From: Bolinopsis microptera
Taxonomy: Eukaryota; Ctenophora; Tentaculata; Lobata; Bolinopsidae
Direction: 5' to 3'
Assembly: GCF_026151205.1 (NCBI RefSeq)
Contig: NC_087076.1
Coordinates: forward strand, 10,454,902 to 10,518,901
DNA length: 64,000 nucleotides
Below are positions 49,024 to 60,127 of the stretch, in pieces. The notes under the pieces are model-generated. The model made no database searches. It had not been told where the DNA came from and was given only the letters and a program-made list of their open reading frames with translations. How positions within the stretch are numbered: the first letter of the stretch is position 1; every line of letters begins with the position of its first letter. The position numbers and the translations under genes were made by a program.

Positions 49024-49225
49024 ACTCCGAGTTTGACCAACAGATAAGAGAAAACTGATAACAGTCTGACGATATCCAGACAAACGTTCTCAGTTATAAT
49101 CCTGTCAAAAAGTCTGACGATAACCAGACAAGAACGACCAAAGTGTGAGTTACACTCTAAAATCGAGATCTGCTGTGCTACACCAGTGCAGTACAATCAT
49201 AACTCCGCACTGAGACGTCACAATA

Positions 49226-50332
49226 ATGGCAGAAAATCAAAACAGAAACGTCGCCAATGTCGCCAAATCGCCAGAATTGTACCAACTGAAGAAAAACTTT
49301 GCGTCATGGCTAAAACAGTTTCGAAACTATGCTGAATTATTGAACATCAATGCAAATAATGTTTACAGAACATTTTTATCGTTCATGGATGACAAAGCTT
49401 TTACGATTATCGAAAGCCTGAACTTAACAAACGCTCAGAAGAACGATTTTTTCGATAACGCAACACAAACGTTAGTAAGAACAGCCATCAAGAACAGACA
49501 AGGCGTGAGAATCCCTGCCGAATATATGTTGAGATTCAGAAAACAACATGAAGGTGAAAGTGTTGAACAATACGCTAGTGAGCTTGAAAAAATGGCTCTA
49601 GAAGCTTTTCCTGAAGAGCAAAACATTCGAGAAAACAGACAACTGATTCAAAGCTTCCTCATGGGAGTAAGAAATGATGAATTAGGGGTAAAGTTACTTG
49701 AAGAAAACTTCGATAACTTAACTAACGCAGTAGAAGCTGCAGCAAGGCATTGCAAAGCGCTGCAAACGCGCAGATACATCAGAAAAGAAAGCGAAGCTCA
49801 AGTACTTGAAAAAGTCTATCAAGTGTCGTGTGCAAATTGCAATTGTACTAACAACAAAAGCTCTGATCCAGACACTGTAAACGCGGTAATGACTGCGGGG
49901 AGAAATAGAAATCAACAATTCCATCCGCCTGTAATGCAGCATATGAAAAATACGGATGATCAAACGCCGTACGGTCAACAATTACCGACAAATAGCAGAG
50001 CACAACAGGGAGAAATGCAACCCTACTTCCAAACCTCAGACCGTCAACACCGAAGACAGTATACTGATAAACGGAACATTCAATGTTACCAGTGCAGAAA
50101 ATACGGTCATTACAGAAGTGAATGTTGGGATCTAATGAAATATCAGTCACAGCCACAGCAGAGACCATACTGCACATACTGCGGCAAAAGTGGTCATACA
50201 GAAGCAAAATGCTGGAATCTCAATAGACCTAGTCCCGATCAAAATAGAACTCAAACCAATCAGAGCTACGTTCAAAACCAGACAGCTCAAAATCCACAAG
50301 CGCCTACCACGAACCCTTTTCGGTCAAGCTAG
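49226..50332 (+). CDS. gag: Gag with two CCHC knuckles
   Basis: 368 residues from the ATG 49226. The N-terminal half is the capsid-type retrotransposon gag domain (FASWLKQFRNYAELL, FRKQHEGESVEQYASEL, IQSFLMGVRND). A Gln/Asn-rich linker is followed by two zinc knuckles, CYQCRKYGHYRSEC (residues 287-300) and CTYCGKSGHTEAKC (316-329), in the nucleocapsid. Gag forms the particle shell and binds genomic RNA. The frame is intact. Its end overlaps the pol frame in -1; see the heptamer at 50314-50320. Confidence 0.92.
   Translation: MAENQNRNVANVAKSPELYQLKKNFASWLKQFRNYAELLNINANNVYRTFLSFMDDKAFTIIESLNLTNAQKNDFFDNATQTLVRTAIKNRQGVRIPAEYMLRFRKQHEGESVEQYASELEKMALEAFPEEQNIRENRQLIQSFLMGVRNDELGVKLLEENFDNLTNAVEAAARHCKALQTRRYIRKESEAQVLEKVYQVSCANCNCTNNKSSDPDTVNAVMTAGRNRNQQFHPPVMQHMKNTDDQTPYGQQLPTNSRAQQGEMQPYFQTSDRQHRRQYTDKRNIQCYQCRKYGHYRSECWDLMKYQSQPQQRPYCTYCGKSGHTEAKCWNLNRPSPDQNRTQTNQSYVQNQTAQNPQAPTTNPFRSS
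50314..50320 (+). promoter_or_regulatory. Candidate -1 ribosomal frameshift heptamer
   Basis: CCCTTTT fits X XXY YYZ in the gag frame, four codons before the gag stop. The -1 frame is open from here through the whole pol ORF, and the first pol codon listed (50395) is TTG, so a frameshift rather than an ATG start is likely. A 6-7 bp stem (AAGAGG 50335-50340 with CCTCTT 50363-50368) follows 14 nt downstream, a little further than usual. Confidence 0.55.
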
Positions 50333-53178
50333 ATAAGAGGAACAAAAGTAAACATAAAGTAACCTCTTGTAGAATTATTAATAATGATAGTTGTTTGCAT
50401 GCAAAATCAATTAGAAAACAAGCATGCAATTCAAAACACAGATCGTACGTGAAAGCTCAATTATTTAACACGTACGTTTATGCATTGGTAGATTCAGGAT
50501 CTACACTCTCTTTAGTACGGAGCGAAATAGTCCCTAAAGAGGAATTAGTAAACATGGAGGATTATAACGGCCAAATAGTTGGTGCCGAAGGATCCAAACT
50601 AAATGTTTTGGGATCTATAAAGAAGCAAATTCAAATTGCTAACAAAACGTTCAACGCTACTCTAATAGTAGTGCAGAACCTGCAAGAGCCCATACTCATT
50701 GGTACAGATTTCATGATAGATAATAGATGTATTCTGAATTTTTCAGCAATGTCGTTTCAATTAGACGACGATATTAAGGTCCCCTTGTTCCAAGTTCAGA
50801 ACAAGACAAATCCAGAGCTCAAAGTTCTGCTAAGCAAAACTATACAGATACCTGCGAGAACCACGGTGCATAACGTGCACTGTAGAGTGAAGAGTAAACG
50901 ATCCAACAAACAGAAATACTGTTCGTACACTGGCATATACGAGCCATGCGAAGGTCTTCTCGCAAAGAAGTATAAAATATCCTCGAAAGATTCGCTCGTG
51001 AATCTTAAAAAAGGCAAGACGCATATCGACCTTGTAAACCCGAATGATTACACGGTAATCATATACAGGAATCAAACAGTTGGTTCCTTGAAATCGATTG
51101 ATACTAACACGGTGAACCTTGTTACAAGTATTACAGATTCAGCATGTAACAATGTATCGGATTGCTACAATACATCGGAGGAGAATAATCCAATCAAAAA
51201 CAACAATGATCAAGATCTGTTTAAGAAGCTTAAACTAGATGAAATAAATCACCTCACGAAAGCACAATTATCTGAGCTCAAGAAGCTCGTTGCTAAATAC
51301 CGTGAAGTATTCGCGATAAATGAAGGAGGAATTATCAAACCTGCGAAGATAAAACCGCACAAGATAATACTGGATACTAACAAGCCTATAAGGGCGCCGT
51401 TCAGACCCATAGCCTTGGCACTAAGACCACATGCTGAGAAGGAAATAAAACGGCTAATGGACTTAGATATAATTGAAGCATCCAACTCGCCATATCATTC
51501 TCCAGCCTTCTTGATTGCAAAAAAGGGCGCAAAAGATGACAACACCAAATTTCGCTTAATTTCAGACCTAAGACTTGTCAATAAGCACGTGATACGATCA
51601 TTCCAGCCGTTACCAGATATGGACACCACGACAAGTTTGTGGCACGGCTGCAAGTTGTGGTCAAGCCTTGATATGTCACAAGGATATTTCCAACTAGAAT
51701 TGCACGAAGACAGCCGTCACATAACATCCAGCTCAATACCTGGAGTGGCGAAGTTCCAATACAAAAGGATTCCATTGGGATTATCAAGCTCAAGCTCCCA
51801 TTTTCAAGGCGAAATTGAGAATCTGTTTCTAGGATTGAAATCGATAAAATTGGTTCAATACCTCGACGACCTAGCAACAGCGTCAAAATCATTTGAAGAG
51901 ATGATTAAAAATCTTGAACTCATCTTTGAACGATTAAGTTCAGTTGGCCTTGTTTTGAAACCTGAGAAAACAAGATTGTGTCAAACAGAAATCATGTGGT
52001 TGGGTCACCAGATATCCGAAAAAGGTGTGCAAATGAATCCCGAAAAAATCGAAGGGATCACCAAGATGAGTACACCAAGAACTAAGAAGCAAGTCAAAAG
52101 TTTTGTATCTATGTGTTCATTTTACCGCAAGTTCGTGAGATCATTCAGCGAAGTTAGCAGATCTTTAACTGAAATGTTAAAAAACCATGTAAAATTCAGA
52201 TGGGGTCCCGAACAACAAGATGCGTTCGATTCTCTGAAGCAGAAAATCGTAGAGTGTCCAATTCTTCAATTCCCAGATTTAAGTAAGGAATTTACACTCA
52301 GAACAGACGCAAGTAGTTATTGCATCGGCGCCATATTAGCGCAAAAGGGTGAAGATGGTTTCCATCATCCAATAGCTTTCGGTTCAAACTTATTATCGCC
52401 ATCCCAAATAAATTGGTCAGTGTGGCAAAAAGAGTTCTACGCGATGAAATTCTATTGCGAAAAGTTTAGAGTATTTTTACTCAACAAATCGTTTCTCATT
52501 CAAACTGATCATAAACCACTATTATCATGGGAAACCTCAAGACACATGGAAGGACCTCTATGGAGATGGTACCAAACTCTGAGTCAATTCCAGTTCGTAG
52601 TCGAACATATAAGCGGCGGCAAAAATACTGCAGATTGCCCCAGTAGAATACCAAGGCAAAATGATGAAGAATTTGAAAACTACGATAAAAAGGTGAAGTT
52701 TGAAAACGCTCCAATAGAAGAGAAACCTGCCACATCTACTAAGAATATAACCACTGCAAATAACATCACAGTTGAACCAGTACCGCAGAGTGATGCAATA
52801 AACTCAGTATTACATAATGTAAACACACCAGAAGGTGAGGAGCGTCCGAAAACACTTCCCGAAGACAGTCCGAGCGAAAGTGACATTCAAAATAACACGC
52901 CGAAAGAGCAGTCAACAAGCTTTCAAATCATTGAAAAAACTGTCTTGTTGGAAGCGCAGAAAAATGACCCTGTGCTGTCAGTTGTGAGAAAATGGGTAGG
53001 AGAGGGAAAACGCCCAAAAACTTCGAATAAAACTCAGAAACTAAACCCTGACCTGAAGAATTATCGGACATCATTTTCGGGACATTCCCTCAAAAGAAAT
53101 TTGAGACACAAAGTGAATATGCTTACGAATTGTACAAATTGCTCCGATCGACCTATAGATGGGTTGAACTCCATCTAA
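50321..53178 (+). CDS. pol: Pol: protease, reverse transcriptase, RNase H; integrase start only
   Basis: Open in the -1 frame relative to gag. Residues counted from 50395: aspartic protease ALVDSGSTLS (Asp33), reverse transcriptase with LDMSQGYFQL and catalytic YLDD at 51859-51870 (residue 489 on), RNase H TDASS (Asp638) and TDHKP. It makes cDNA from the RNA genome. The part that should carry the integrase zinc finger and DDE core is missing: after KRPKTSNKTQKLNPDLKNY (about 53065) the frame runs into 35 or so out-of-frame residues and stops. About 250 residues have been deleted, leaving a frame change at the junction. Pro and RT look intact. Confidence 0.9.
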
Positions 53179-53711
53179 AAGAGAGCAGAGAAATTGCAAA
53201 GCAACAGTATGACAACAGAGTGAACATTAAGCAGTTTGAACCGGGAAACTGGGTTTACTTGTGGCGCCCGAGAAGAAAGGGACAGCACGCCTTTATGTCC
53301 AACTTTTATGGACCATTCCGAATCTTGTCAAAAGTAGGAGATTACGTTTACAAACTTGACACAGGAAATTCGAGAATACATCCAATAGTGCCACATGATC
53401 TTTTAAGACTGGAGCCAAACGGTGAAGACGTGGCTACACGAAACTTCGATCCTCCAGAACAACTAGAGTGGGATCATGAATTCAAGTTCCCTGAAATGGA
53501 AACTGAAGAGGCTGACCTACAAGAATTGAATAATCCTCTACCTGAAAATGACATTAATCGGCAAATTGAAGATCCAGATGATGGACGACCGGTAATACAA
53601 GTTGATGGCTTGGTTTTGCCCGCACAACCTGAAAATCACGCACGTCCTGTTCGGATAAGAAATCAACCTGATAGATACCCAGGATATATAGTCGAAGACA
53701 ACCAAAATTAA
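53061..53711 (+). pseudogene. pol: Integrase C-terminal remnant (GPY/F domain)
   Basis: The third frame picks up the end of integrase: IIFGTFPQKKFETQ, then YRWVELHLKESREIAKQQYDN, the GPY/F module (FYGPFRILSKVGDYVYKL at about 53304-53360) and an acidic tail ending VEDNQN. Upstream of about 53061 the homology ends at the deletion point. Without HHCC and DDE parts it cannot integrate DNA. Confidence 0.85.
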
Positions 53712-54525
53712 ATTGTGCCACGATTACTATTAGTCACATTTATCATACCGTCCGTGACTTAGAAGTCAGGTGTGAACAAGAACCAGCGCAGCCAGAATGC
53801 AGCAGATTTGGTACATTCCGTCACCTTATCTAGGTCATTTTTATAAACCTCCTTTTTGTCAATTATTGTGGAGAATAACAGTCACCACTTCTGCTTCTGC
53901 AGAATTCTTGGAACCACGTAAAGTGGTCAGCATAAAGTGTATTATAGCTGTAAAAGAAATTGTTCAGTAAAGAAGAAGTTGCTAAAAGTTTTAAAATTGT
54001 AACAAAGGATGTTGTAATTATGGACGTCTTCTTGGCTAGCAACAACTAAATATGCTTGCTGTGATTAAGGCGATGGTAACAGTTTACTAAAAGTGCATAT
54101 GAACTCCAAAGTTCACACATAAAACAAGACGAAAACAAACTGTTAAATGCATGTCAGAATCGTGTTGAAACAAAGAAAACAAAATTTGTTTACTACAACT
54201 CCGTGGTAACAATTACTTGCTATTAATAGCGAACTTGTTCCTTATAAGCGTCTTATCGACTAACCACGGGGGTTGTACTTGTCTGCTTATCAAAGAAAGT
54301 GAACAATAAGTGAACAACAAAAGCATACAAACACGTGCCAAGCGCCGCCGATATAGCACTATTATCAATAGAGAACAATTTCAAATTGTGTCATTTCTGA
54401 TCTCAATTTTTCCAAGCCGCGTTGGCTTCATAGCAGAAACCTAAAGTATAAAAAGCAAGTTGTGACGATATCCGCAACAAATCAATACGGCACAGTTGTG
54501 ACGACTCCCCACAACGTAAGCGATC
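53712..54525. other. Pol-env spacer of the LTR element
   Basis: 814 bp with no long open frame. In env-bearing elements this space usually holds the splice acceptor for the env mRNA; none is clearly recognised. Confidence 0.5.
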
Positions 54526-54957
54526 ATGCGACATCAAATTGTCATCTGGATAGCACTGTTCATGTTGCTATCACTAGCAACGGCAGAAAAACCAAAAGCA
54601 GAGGCCACTATGCCAAACTCGATAATACTTGAGAATTATGGAATAATGCTCAAGCCCCAAGGGTACATAACGTTCAGCACAAACAACATGCTATCATTAT
54701 TCAGAAAAGTGAAACTTCCGAATATGTCACAGTTTCTGAACTGTAAAAACGATGTGCAACAAAAGTTCAACAATGAGATCCGAAAAACCACTTTAGAATA
54801 TGTTAAGCTATTCGACAACATAGCACGGCCCATGCCAAAATCAAATGAAACCAGGTCAAATAGAAACAAAAGAGGTATCCTCGCATTTGGCATTGGTCTA
54901 GGTATCGTTGATCTAGTACTAGGGGGCATAAGTTACGGAACCCTAAAACACCATATT
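54526..54957 (+). pseudogene. env: Env, N-terminal part with cleavage site and fusion peptide
   Basis: From the ATG 54526: signal peptide (IVIWIALFMLLSLATA), a short surface part, a furin-type site RNKR at 54862-54873, then a hydrophobic Gly-rich fusion peptide (GILAFGIGLGIVDLVLGG). The real coding stops at the insertion (54957); the visible frame continues 13 codons into the inserted element and stops at 54996. The layout is that of class I, baculovirus-F-like Env proteins of Errantivirus-type elements, which fuse membranes during entry. Interrupted, so not functional as it stands. Confidence 0.82.
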
Positions 54958-55583
54958 AGGCCCCTTCCAGCCATTGCCACTGCGAATTTAACCTAAAACC
55001 TGCCCAGTTAATAGCGAAGACTGCGAAATTACCACTCCTGCCTAGTAATCTAATTTACCCTGTCCAGATCAGCAGTATATTACACTAAATCCGCAGGTTT
55101 TCTCTTAATTTTTTATGTCAAAACCTGCCTAATTGACTAGTGATCCTGCATCAACAGCGCAGGTATTTGTTATTTGGCAGGTTTTCTATTAACTTGGCAG
55201 GATTTGCTATAAAATTATCAATCCTTTCCGGATGGATTACGGCAGTGATAAAGTTAAATCGGCAGGTTTTCCATTAACTTTGCAGGATTTGTTATAAAAT
55301 TATCAATCCATGCCAAATAGATTATAATGCTATAATCTTATTATGGCAGCGTTAAATTTATAAATTGGCAGGTTTCTTTTATCTTTCTTTTAAGTTCTTA
55401 AGTTATTTGGAATTTTGCTTATTTGGCACCAAAACTAAAAGTCAATAAAACCGAGTTGATTAGCGCAGTCAAGAAATTGGCCGGAGTTGATAAAAAGCTG
55501 AAAACCATGGCACTGAATCTCCAAATGAGAGGTATAGTACGCTATATACTTATATAGTACGGTACCGCAACAATTGACCCCCT

Positions 55584-55614
<31 letters not shown>

Positions 55615-55683
55615 ACAAATGACCCCCTGATGCAATCTACCCCCAACAATTGACCCCCCATGTAATTACACTGGGGTCAATTC

Positions 55684-55857
55684 AGGGTTAGGGTAAGGGT
55701 TAGGGTCAGGGTTAGGGTCAGGGTTAGGGTCAGGGTTAGGGTCAGGGTTAGGGTCAGGGTTAGGGTCAGGGTTAGGGTCAGGGTTAGGGTCAGGGTCAGG
55801 GTTAGGGTTAGGGTTAGGGTCAGGGTCAGGGTCAGGGTTAGGGTCAGGGTTAGGGTT
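55684..55857 (+). repeat. Interstitial telomere-like TTAGGG/TCAGGG array
   Basis: About 29 six-base units, TTAGGG alternating with TCAGGG, inside the env-inserted element. The Asp-Pro-Asn repeat frame on the minus strand is a by-product. Followed by two tandem copies of a TCAGCGACATCTGTCCGA-like unit (55877-55915). Confidence 0.92.
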
Positions 55858-56554
55858 ACTGGGTAACACGACTCCTGTCAGCGACATCTGTCCGACAGCG
55901 ACATCTGTCCGACTCAGGGTACCAGAAAAAACGACATTTCTCCGAAATTGTGATCTGATTTCAATACAACACATTTCCAATTAGAGACGTGATCTGAACT
56001 GTTAATTTGAATACGTAACATTGCCAATTTGAGATATGATCTGAGCCATAGTGTACTACTAGTTTATTTTCGACCTAGGCAGGCAGGCATGAAGCAACTG
56101 CGTTGTGAATGGCGAGCTCGTGGGGGGGGGGGTCAATTTTCAAGTATTATATCACTTGCACCGTTTAGCTCCACGTGGTTTCTTAAGCTTAAATACTTAA
56201 CTGTCCTGTCAAGATAAAGTAAATCACTATTACCTCTCATTCTTAATAAGTTAGTAAGCAAGCATCTGATCATTTTAAAACAGTCACCTCCCAATTTAGC
56301 AAGTTCTTACATCTATATTACAGTCTACACCCTTCAATAATGAGATAATATGTTTGGCCGGTAGAGGGTCCGCAGTAGTCCCATTACAGCATTACCTCAT
56401 TACCTTAGCATTGCTGTACAGTGTACAACTACTATAAGAGTATAAGATATACATCCTTCACCAAAACTGGTTTGTCCGCTTTCTATTACTAATTTTCCGC
56501 TGAAAGTGCCACATCAGTGATCAATTAATATTGGTAAATAGCAATAATTTGAGT

Positions 56555-56602
56555 TATAGGTTGACCTCCCCCTTAGAGCATATGTGGGAGGTCAACCTAT
56601 AA
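56555..56602. repeat. Perfect hairpin in the inserted element
   Basis: TATAGGTTGACCTCCC and its exact complement around a 16-nt loop. Confidence 0.9.
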
Positions 56603-56989
56603 ATTATAGTACGAGCTATTTCCAATTCGTGAATACGAATTTCGATTAAGGTCCAACTTATTAAGTGTCACTTTAACGTGTGACAAATTTCCGATCAAAT
56701 ATCTCATAATCTGAAAATAACTGCATATTTAGAACTATTATATTAATTGTAATTGAAGATTCTTTCAGAATCACTTCATTCACTAAATCTTACAATGTGA
56801 ACAATGAACAGGTAGAGGCACTGCAACTGAAAAAGTGCTGTCCTCACTACTTAAGAACATAGCAATCTAATCTAAAAATGGCAACCTAAGAACTGAAGTT
56901 AAGCAAACAGTTATTTTCCAATAATCGGTTTTTGTACTTTTATACTCAAACTTATCATAGACCCCGTGTTGGTAACAGTGGATAATATG

Positions 56990-57088
56990 CAGTGGCGAAA
57001 CGTACCTAAGAGGCCGCAGCTGCACCCCCCCCCATCCCCTTCCGCATAGCAGGGGTTGCCGGAGTGTCGGGCGGTCGTTTCGCCACTG
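56990..57088. mobile_element. 99-bp MITE nested in the env insert
   Basis: Ends CAGTGGCGAAACG (56990-57002) and the reverse complement (57076-57088), hAT-like. No clear 8-bp duplication was found in the flanks. Confidence 0.6.
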
Positions 57089-57624
57089 ACTAGTGACTGC
57101 ATGTATAAAAGTATAAACTATAGAGCCATGTAGGCATGTAGCATTCTGTACTTCTGTAGCTTTGCACAAACCAAGTCTCAACTACTCCTACACCCTACCT
57201 AGTAATAAGGTTATACGATCATTACAGTATTCCACATTGTACACTCAAATTATCCAAAACCCCTGCCAATATAGGTTTAATCACGCCACAAGTTGATTCA
57301 AATTATCTCAACTTACGCAGGATTTGCGTTAAATCTGCAGCATTCGACTTTATATTTAACGGAAAACCTGCCAAAATAGAGCAAACCTGCCGAGAGTAGG
57401 TGAAAGGTGAGGCAGGTTTTGTGTTAATTTTGCAGGCTTTTCTATAAATCAACAACTCGATTAAATAATTACGTGAGATAAATCTCTGCACGAATACGAT
57501 AAATAGGCAGGTTTTCGGTTAATTTTGCAGGAATCATTTTAAGACTTCAAATTGATTATCAGTCTTAATGTAAAACCTGCCAAATTAGGTGGCAGGTGGC
57601 AATGGCTGGAAGGGGCCTCATATT

Positions 57625-58848
57625 GATAAACTGGACAGCAAGTTCAGCGATTTTATCACCAAACAGCACCAGTTCGATGAAAACGTGATTGAATGGGACG
57701 ATCAGCTGATTTCAATGATCGGAAAGTCGCAGGAAGACATTGACGCAAAATTCCAAATGGTACAGTGCCAAATACTTGAAACCACTGGAGATCTGCTTGC
57801 AATGCAGTACGTGGACAGATGGGTTAACACTCTGGACAATTTGTTCAAACCTCTTACTAAGGGTCGTCTGAGATCGCAATTAACACCTAAAATTGTCAAA
57901 CCGGAAGACCTCAACCTGGTCTTAATAGAACACCCAATGCTCAAAGGATCAGTTTACTCCGAAAACGTGTACAACTTTTACAAAGTTGCTACTATTTCTG
58001 TCGTACAAGCACACTTCGATATTTATTCCAATACGTTAAATGTGCATCAAGTTATAGAATATCCAGCGCTCAAACCTCAACATCTATTCCCAATGTACAT
58101 TACCCGTCAAGTTGGAATAATTAAAAATCATGTTTGCCTACTGTTCGAGATACCCAAATTGATATATTCTATAAACGACAAATTTTATGCCGTAGACGAA
58201 ACAAATTGTGTTGTTTCAGACACAGTCACAACGTGTTTCGCGGAAATATTTGACAATAGCGAACAAACTAGCTGCTTGACAAACTTAACGAGTTGTAAGG
58301 TAGTAGAAACACAATGTTCCCCGAAGTACATATACGATGCTAGCGGCATATTAATAGGCACCGCGGTTCACGACATACAGGTCTTCGAAAAGAATGACAA
58401 TAAGAAGGGAATGAAACTCCTAAAACCTAACAAGTATGGAACAAAATTCATACCATGGAGAGGAGTTTCTTATATACAAATGGAGGGACTACTCGTGGAG
58501 GAACCTAACTACATTTCGACAAACATCATATACAATGGCTCAAACGTGGCTCTTACTTCTTGGGACAAACGACTGAGCACCTCGGTCGAGAACATAACAC
58601 GACTAAAAGAATCCCTCGAACAGCTCGTAGTACCGGAAGCTCAGAAGAAAACTATCTCTTGGGTACACGGCATCCTGTTAACAGTAACAGTAGGAGTCAT
58701 ACTGTGTGCAAGTGTCGCTTGTCTCTACTGTATCATAACTCACCAATTGAAAGATCAGTATCTGCGGGCACCAAATAATGAACAGGAACAACCCAACAGT
58801 CTCCAGACCCAGGGTGGTCAACCGAATGAAGATATTGTCATTCAATAA
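57625..58848 (+). pseudogene. env: Env, C-terminal part with membrane anchor
   Basis: Coding resumes right after the 6-bp duplication (57625) in the same frame as the N-terminal part. The open frame shown from 57589 starts with a GTG codon inside the insert. It has a coiled-coil stretch after the fusion peptide, then a Cys-rich F-protein-like region (CVVSDTVTTC, TSCLTNLTSC), a glycosylated stem, one membrane helix (about 58642-58722, ILLTVTVGVILC) and a 35-residue cytosolic tail. Frame and duplication agree, so the insertion is the only visible break in env. Confidence 0.82.
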
Positions 58849-59023
58849 CTGCACGCGATGACTGCTATCACACTGAAACAAGGCTGCCGACAAGCAGAAG
58901 TTTCTGTGAAGCATGCTTACATGCAGAGGAGACGCTTACCGTCTTGTCCATCGCTATTTCACTCTTAGATCTGCTGTTCCACTTTCAAGTTCGTATCACT
59001 ATCTATTTTCTATATCTACCACA

Positions 59024-59449
59024 ATGAGTTCCGCATCCAAACAGCCTCTGGAACAGGTAGTATCTGTCACTGTTGACAACGACTCCGATAATAACCTAAG
59101 AAGATCGCCCCCTTCTTCCTCCTCCTCCTCCTCCTGCTCCTCCTCCTCCTCCTCAGACGATTGTGCCGTACTTAGAGAAAAAAAGAGGAAACTAGAGAAA
59201 AAACTAAGAAAAAAAGAAAAAACACCAAAGGCAGATAAAAAGCACCACAAGAAATCACGTAGAAGCATCACCATGGCAGCGGCCAATAGTCAAATGGCCG
59301 AGAGACTATCGAAACTGGAAAGACGAGTCGAGAAAATGGCCAACCATTTGAAGGCGAACTTTTGCAGCTTCTGCAAAAAACACGGTCACACTGCAGAAGA
59401 TTGTAGAAGGAGAAGGGCCGTACAACCTAGAACAACGATGAACTTCTAG
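59024..59449 (+). CDS. Extra ORF with basic region and CCHC knuckle
   Basis: 141 residues from the ATG at 59024 (context ACAATGA); the open frame extends 37 codons further up. Order: an N-terminal acidic patch, a pure Ser run (residues about 28-45), a Lys/Glu-rich basic helix (KKRKLEKKLRKKEK, about 50-75), a coiled-coil-like helix (MAERLSKLERRVEKMANHL) and one zinc knuckle CSFCKKHGHTAEDC near the C-terminus. It lies between env and the 3' LTR, the place where retroviruses keep accessory genes. Knuckle plus basic region suggests RNA or nucleoprotein binding. It is not a duplicate of Gag's knuckles in sequence. Function unknown. Confidence 0.65.
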   Translation: MSSASKQPLEQVVSVTVDNDSDNNLRRSPPSSSSSSSCSSSSSSDDCAVLREKKRKLEKKLRKKEKTPKADKKHHKKSRRSITMAAANSQMAERLSKLERRVEKMANHLKANFCSFCKKHGHTAEDCRRRRAVQPRTTMNF

Positions 59450-59807
59450 GAACCGGAAGGAGCGAAGACGAGGGATATCATATGGACATTTCTCTCGAAC
59501 ATTTTTTAATTTTAATTTATATTATAGTTGCATTGTATAGTTGTATTTCTATTGATTGATTGTATTTGTCGTTATATGTTAGTGTTCATCGTGCATATAA
59601 TGGCCCTAGCCACCCCTGGTCCGCCAGAGGCAGTGTTTAAAAAAGGGGGGGCCTATGTTCCATGGATACTAAAATGTAAATTATTTTATTATAAAGTAGT
59701 TGAATTGTATTATATGTTTGTGTATTTTTTAATTTGTATGTCTGTACATAGCTCCCGGCTGCGCTCCCGACTGGGGGGCCAGTCTTAAAAAAAAAGGGGG
59801 GAGTATA
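59450..59807 (+). other. 3' non-coding of LTR element with polypurine tract
   Basis: The purine run AAAAAAAAAGGGGGGAG (59787-59803) ends four bases before the 3' LTR and is the expected plus-strand primer. A similar run AAAAAAGGGGGGG lies at about 59640-59652. Confidence 0.8.
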
Positions 59808-60127
59808 TGTTGTATGTAAGATATTTGTAGTATAGTTTGTAGTGTATTCTATTATAGTTTAGACGATATTTTATAAACAGACTCTTTAGGTCGGCAGTTA
59901 CTTCACAAGCAGTTCTGCCGATCAGACCACGCGTTTAAACCACGTGGTTAGTAGTAATTGTTGTTTTGTATATACGTAGCGGTTGCGTTAGTGATTTTGT
60001 GATTATTAAAACAAGTTGTAATATCGAAGACTTCAGTTCTACTTTAGCTCTACTTAAATCGTTTCACTTTGTCAAAACCCAAAGTAACTCATTGTGTGTT
60101 CACTATACTCATAAAGTGAACACAACA
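59808..60127 (+). repeat. 3' LTR
   Basis: 320 bp, same sequence as 48684-49003 by eye, followed by CATAT. Confidence 0.93.

Larger units (their letters stand above)
54958..57618. mobile_element. 2.66 kb DNA transposon inserted in env
   Basis: Perfect 23-bp terminal inverted repeats (AGGCCCCTTCCAGCCATTG.. at 54958-54980 and complement at 57596-57618), flanked by the 6-bp duplication CATATT (54952-54957, 57619-57624). No transposase is encoded. Subterminal copies of GGCAGGTTTT or its complement cluster at both ends (54995, 55130, 55187, 55261, 55366; 57363, 57383, 57412, 57508, 57571). The middle holds a 27-C run (55584-55610), TTAGGG-like repeats, a hairpin at 56555-56602 and a 99-bp element at 56990-57088. 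Superfamily unassigned. Confidence 0.9.

Noticed and set aside
55666..55980. Asp-Pro-Asn repeat protein on the minus strand
   Set aside because: It is the translation of the TTAGGG/TCAGGG array.
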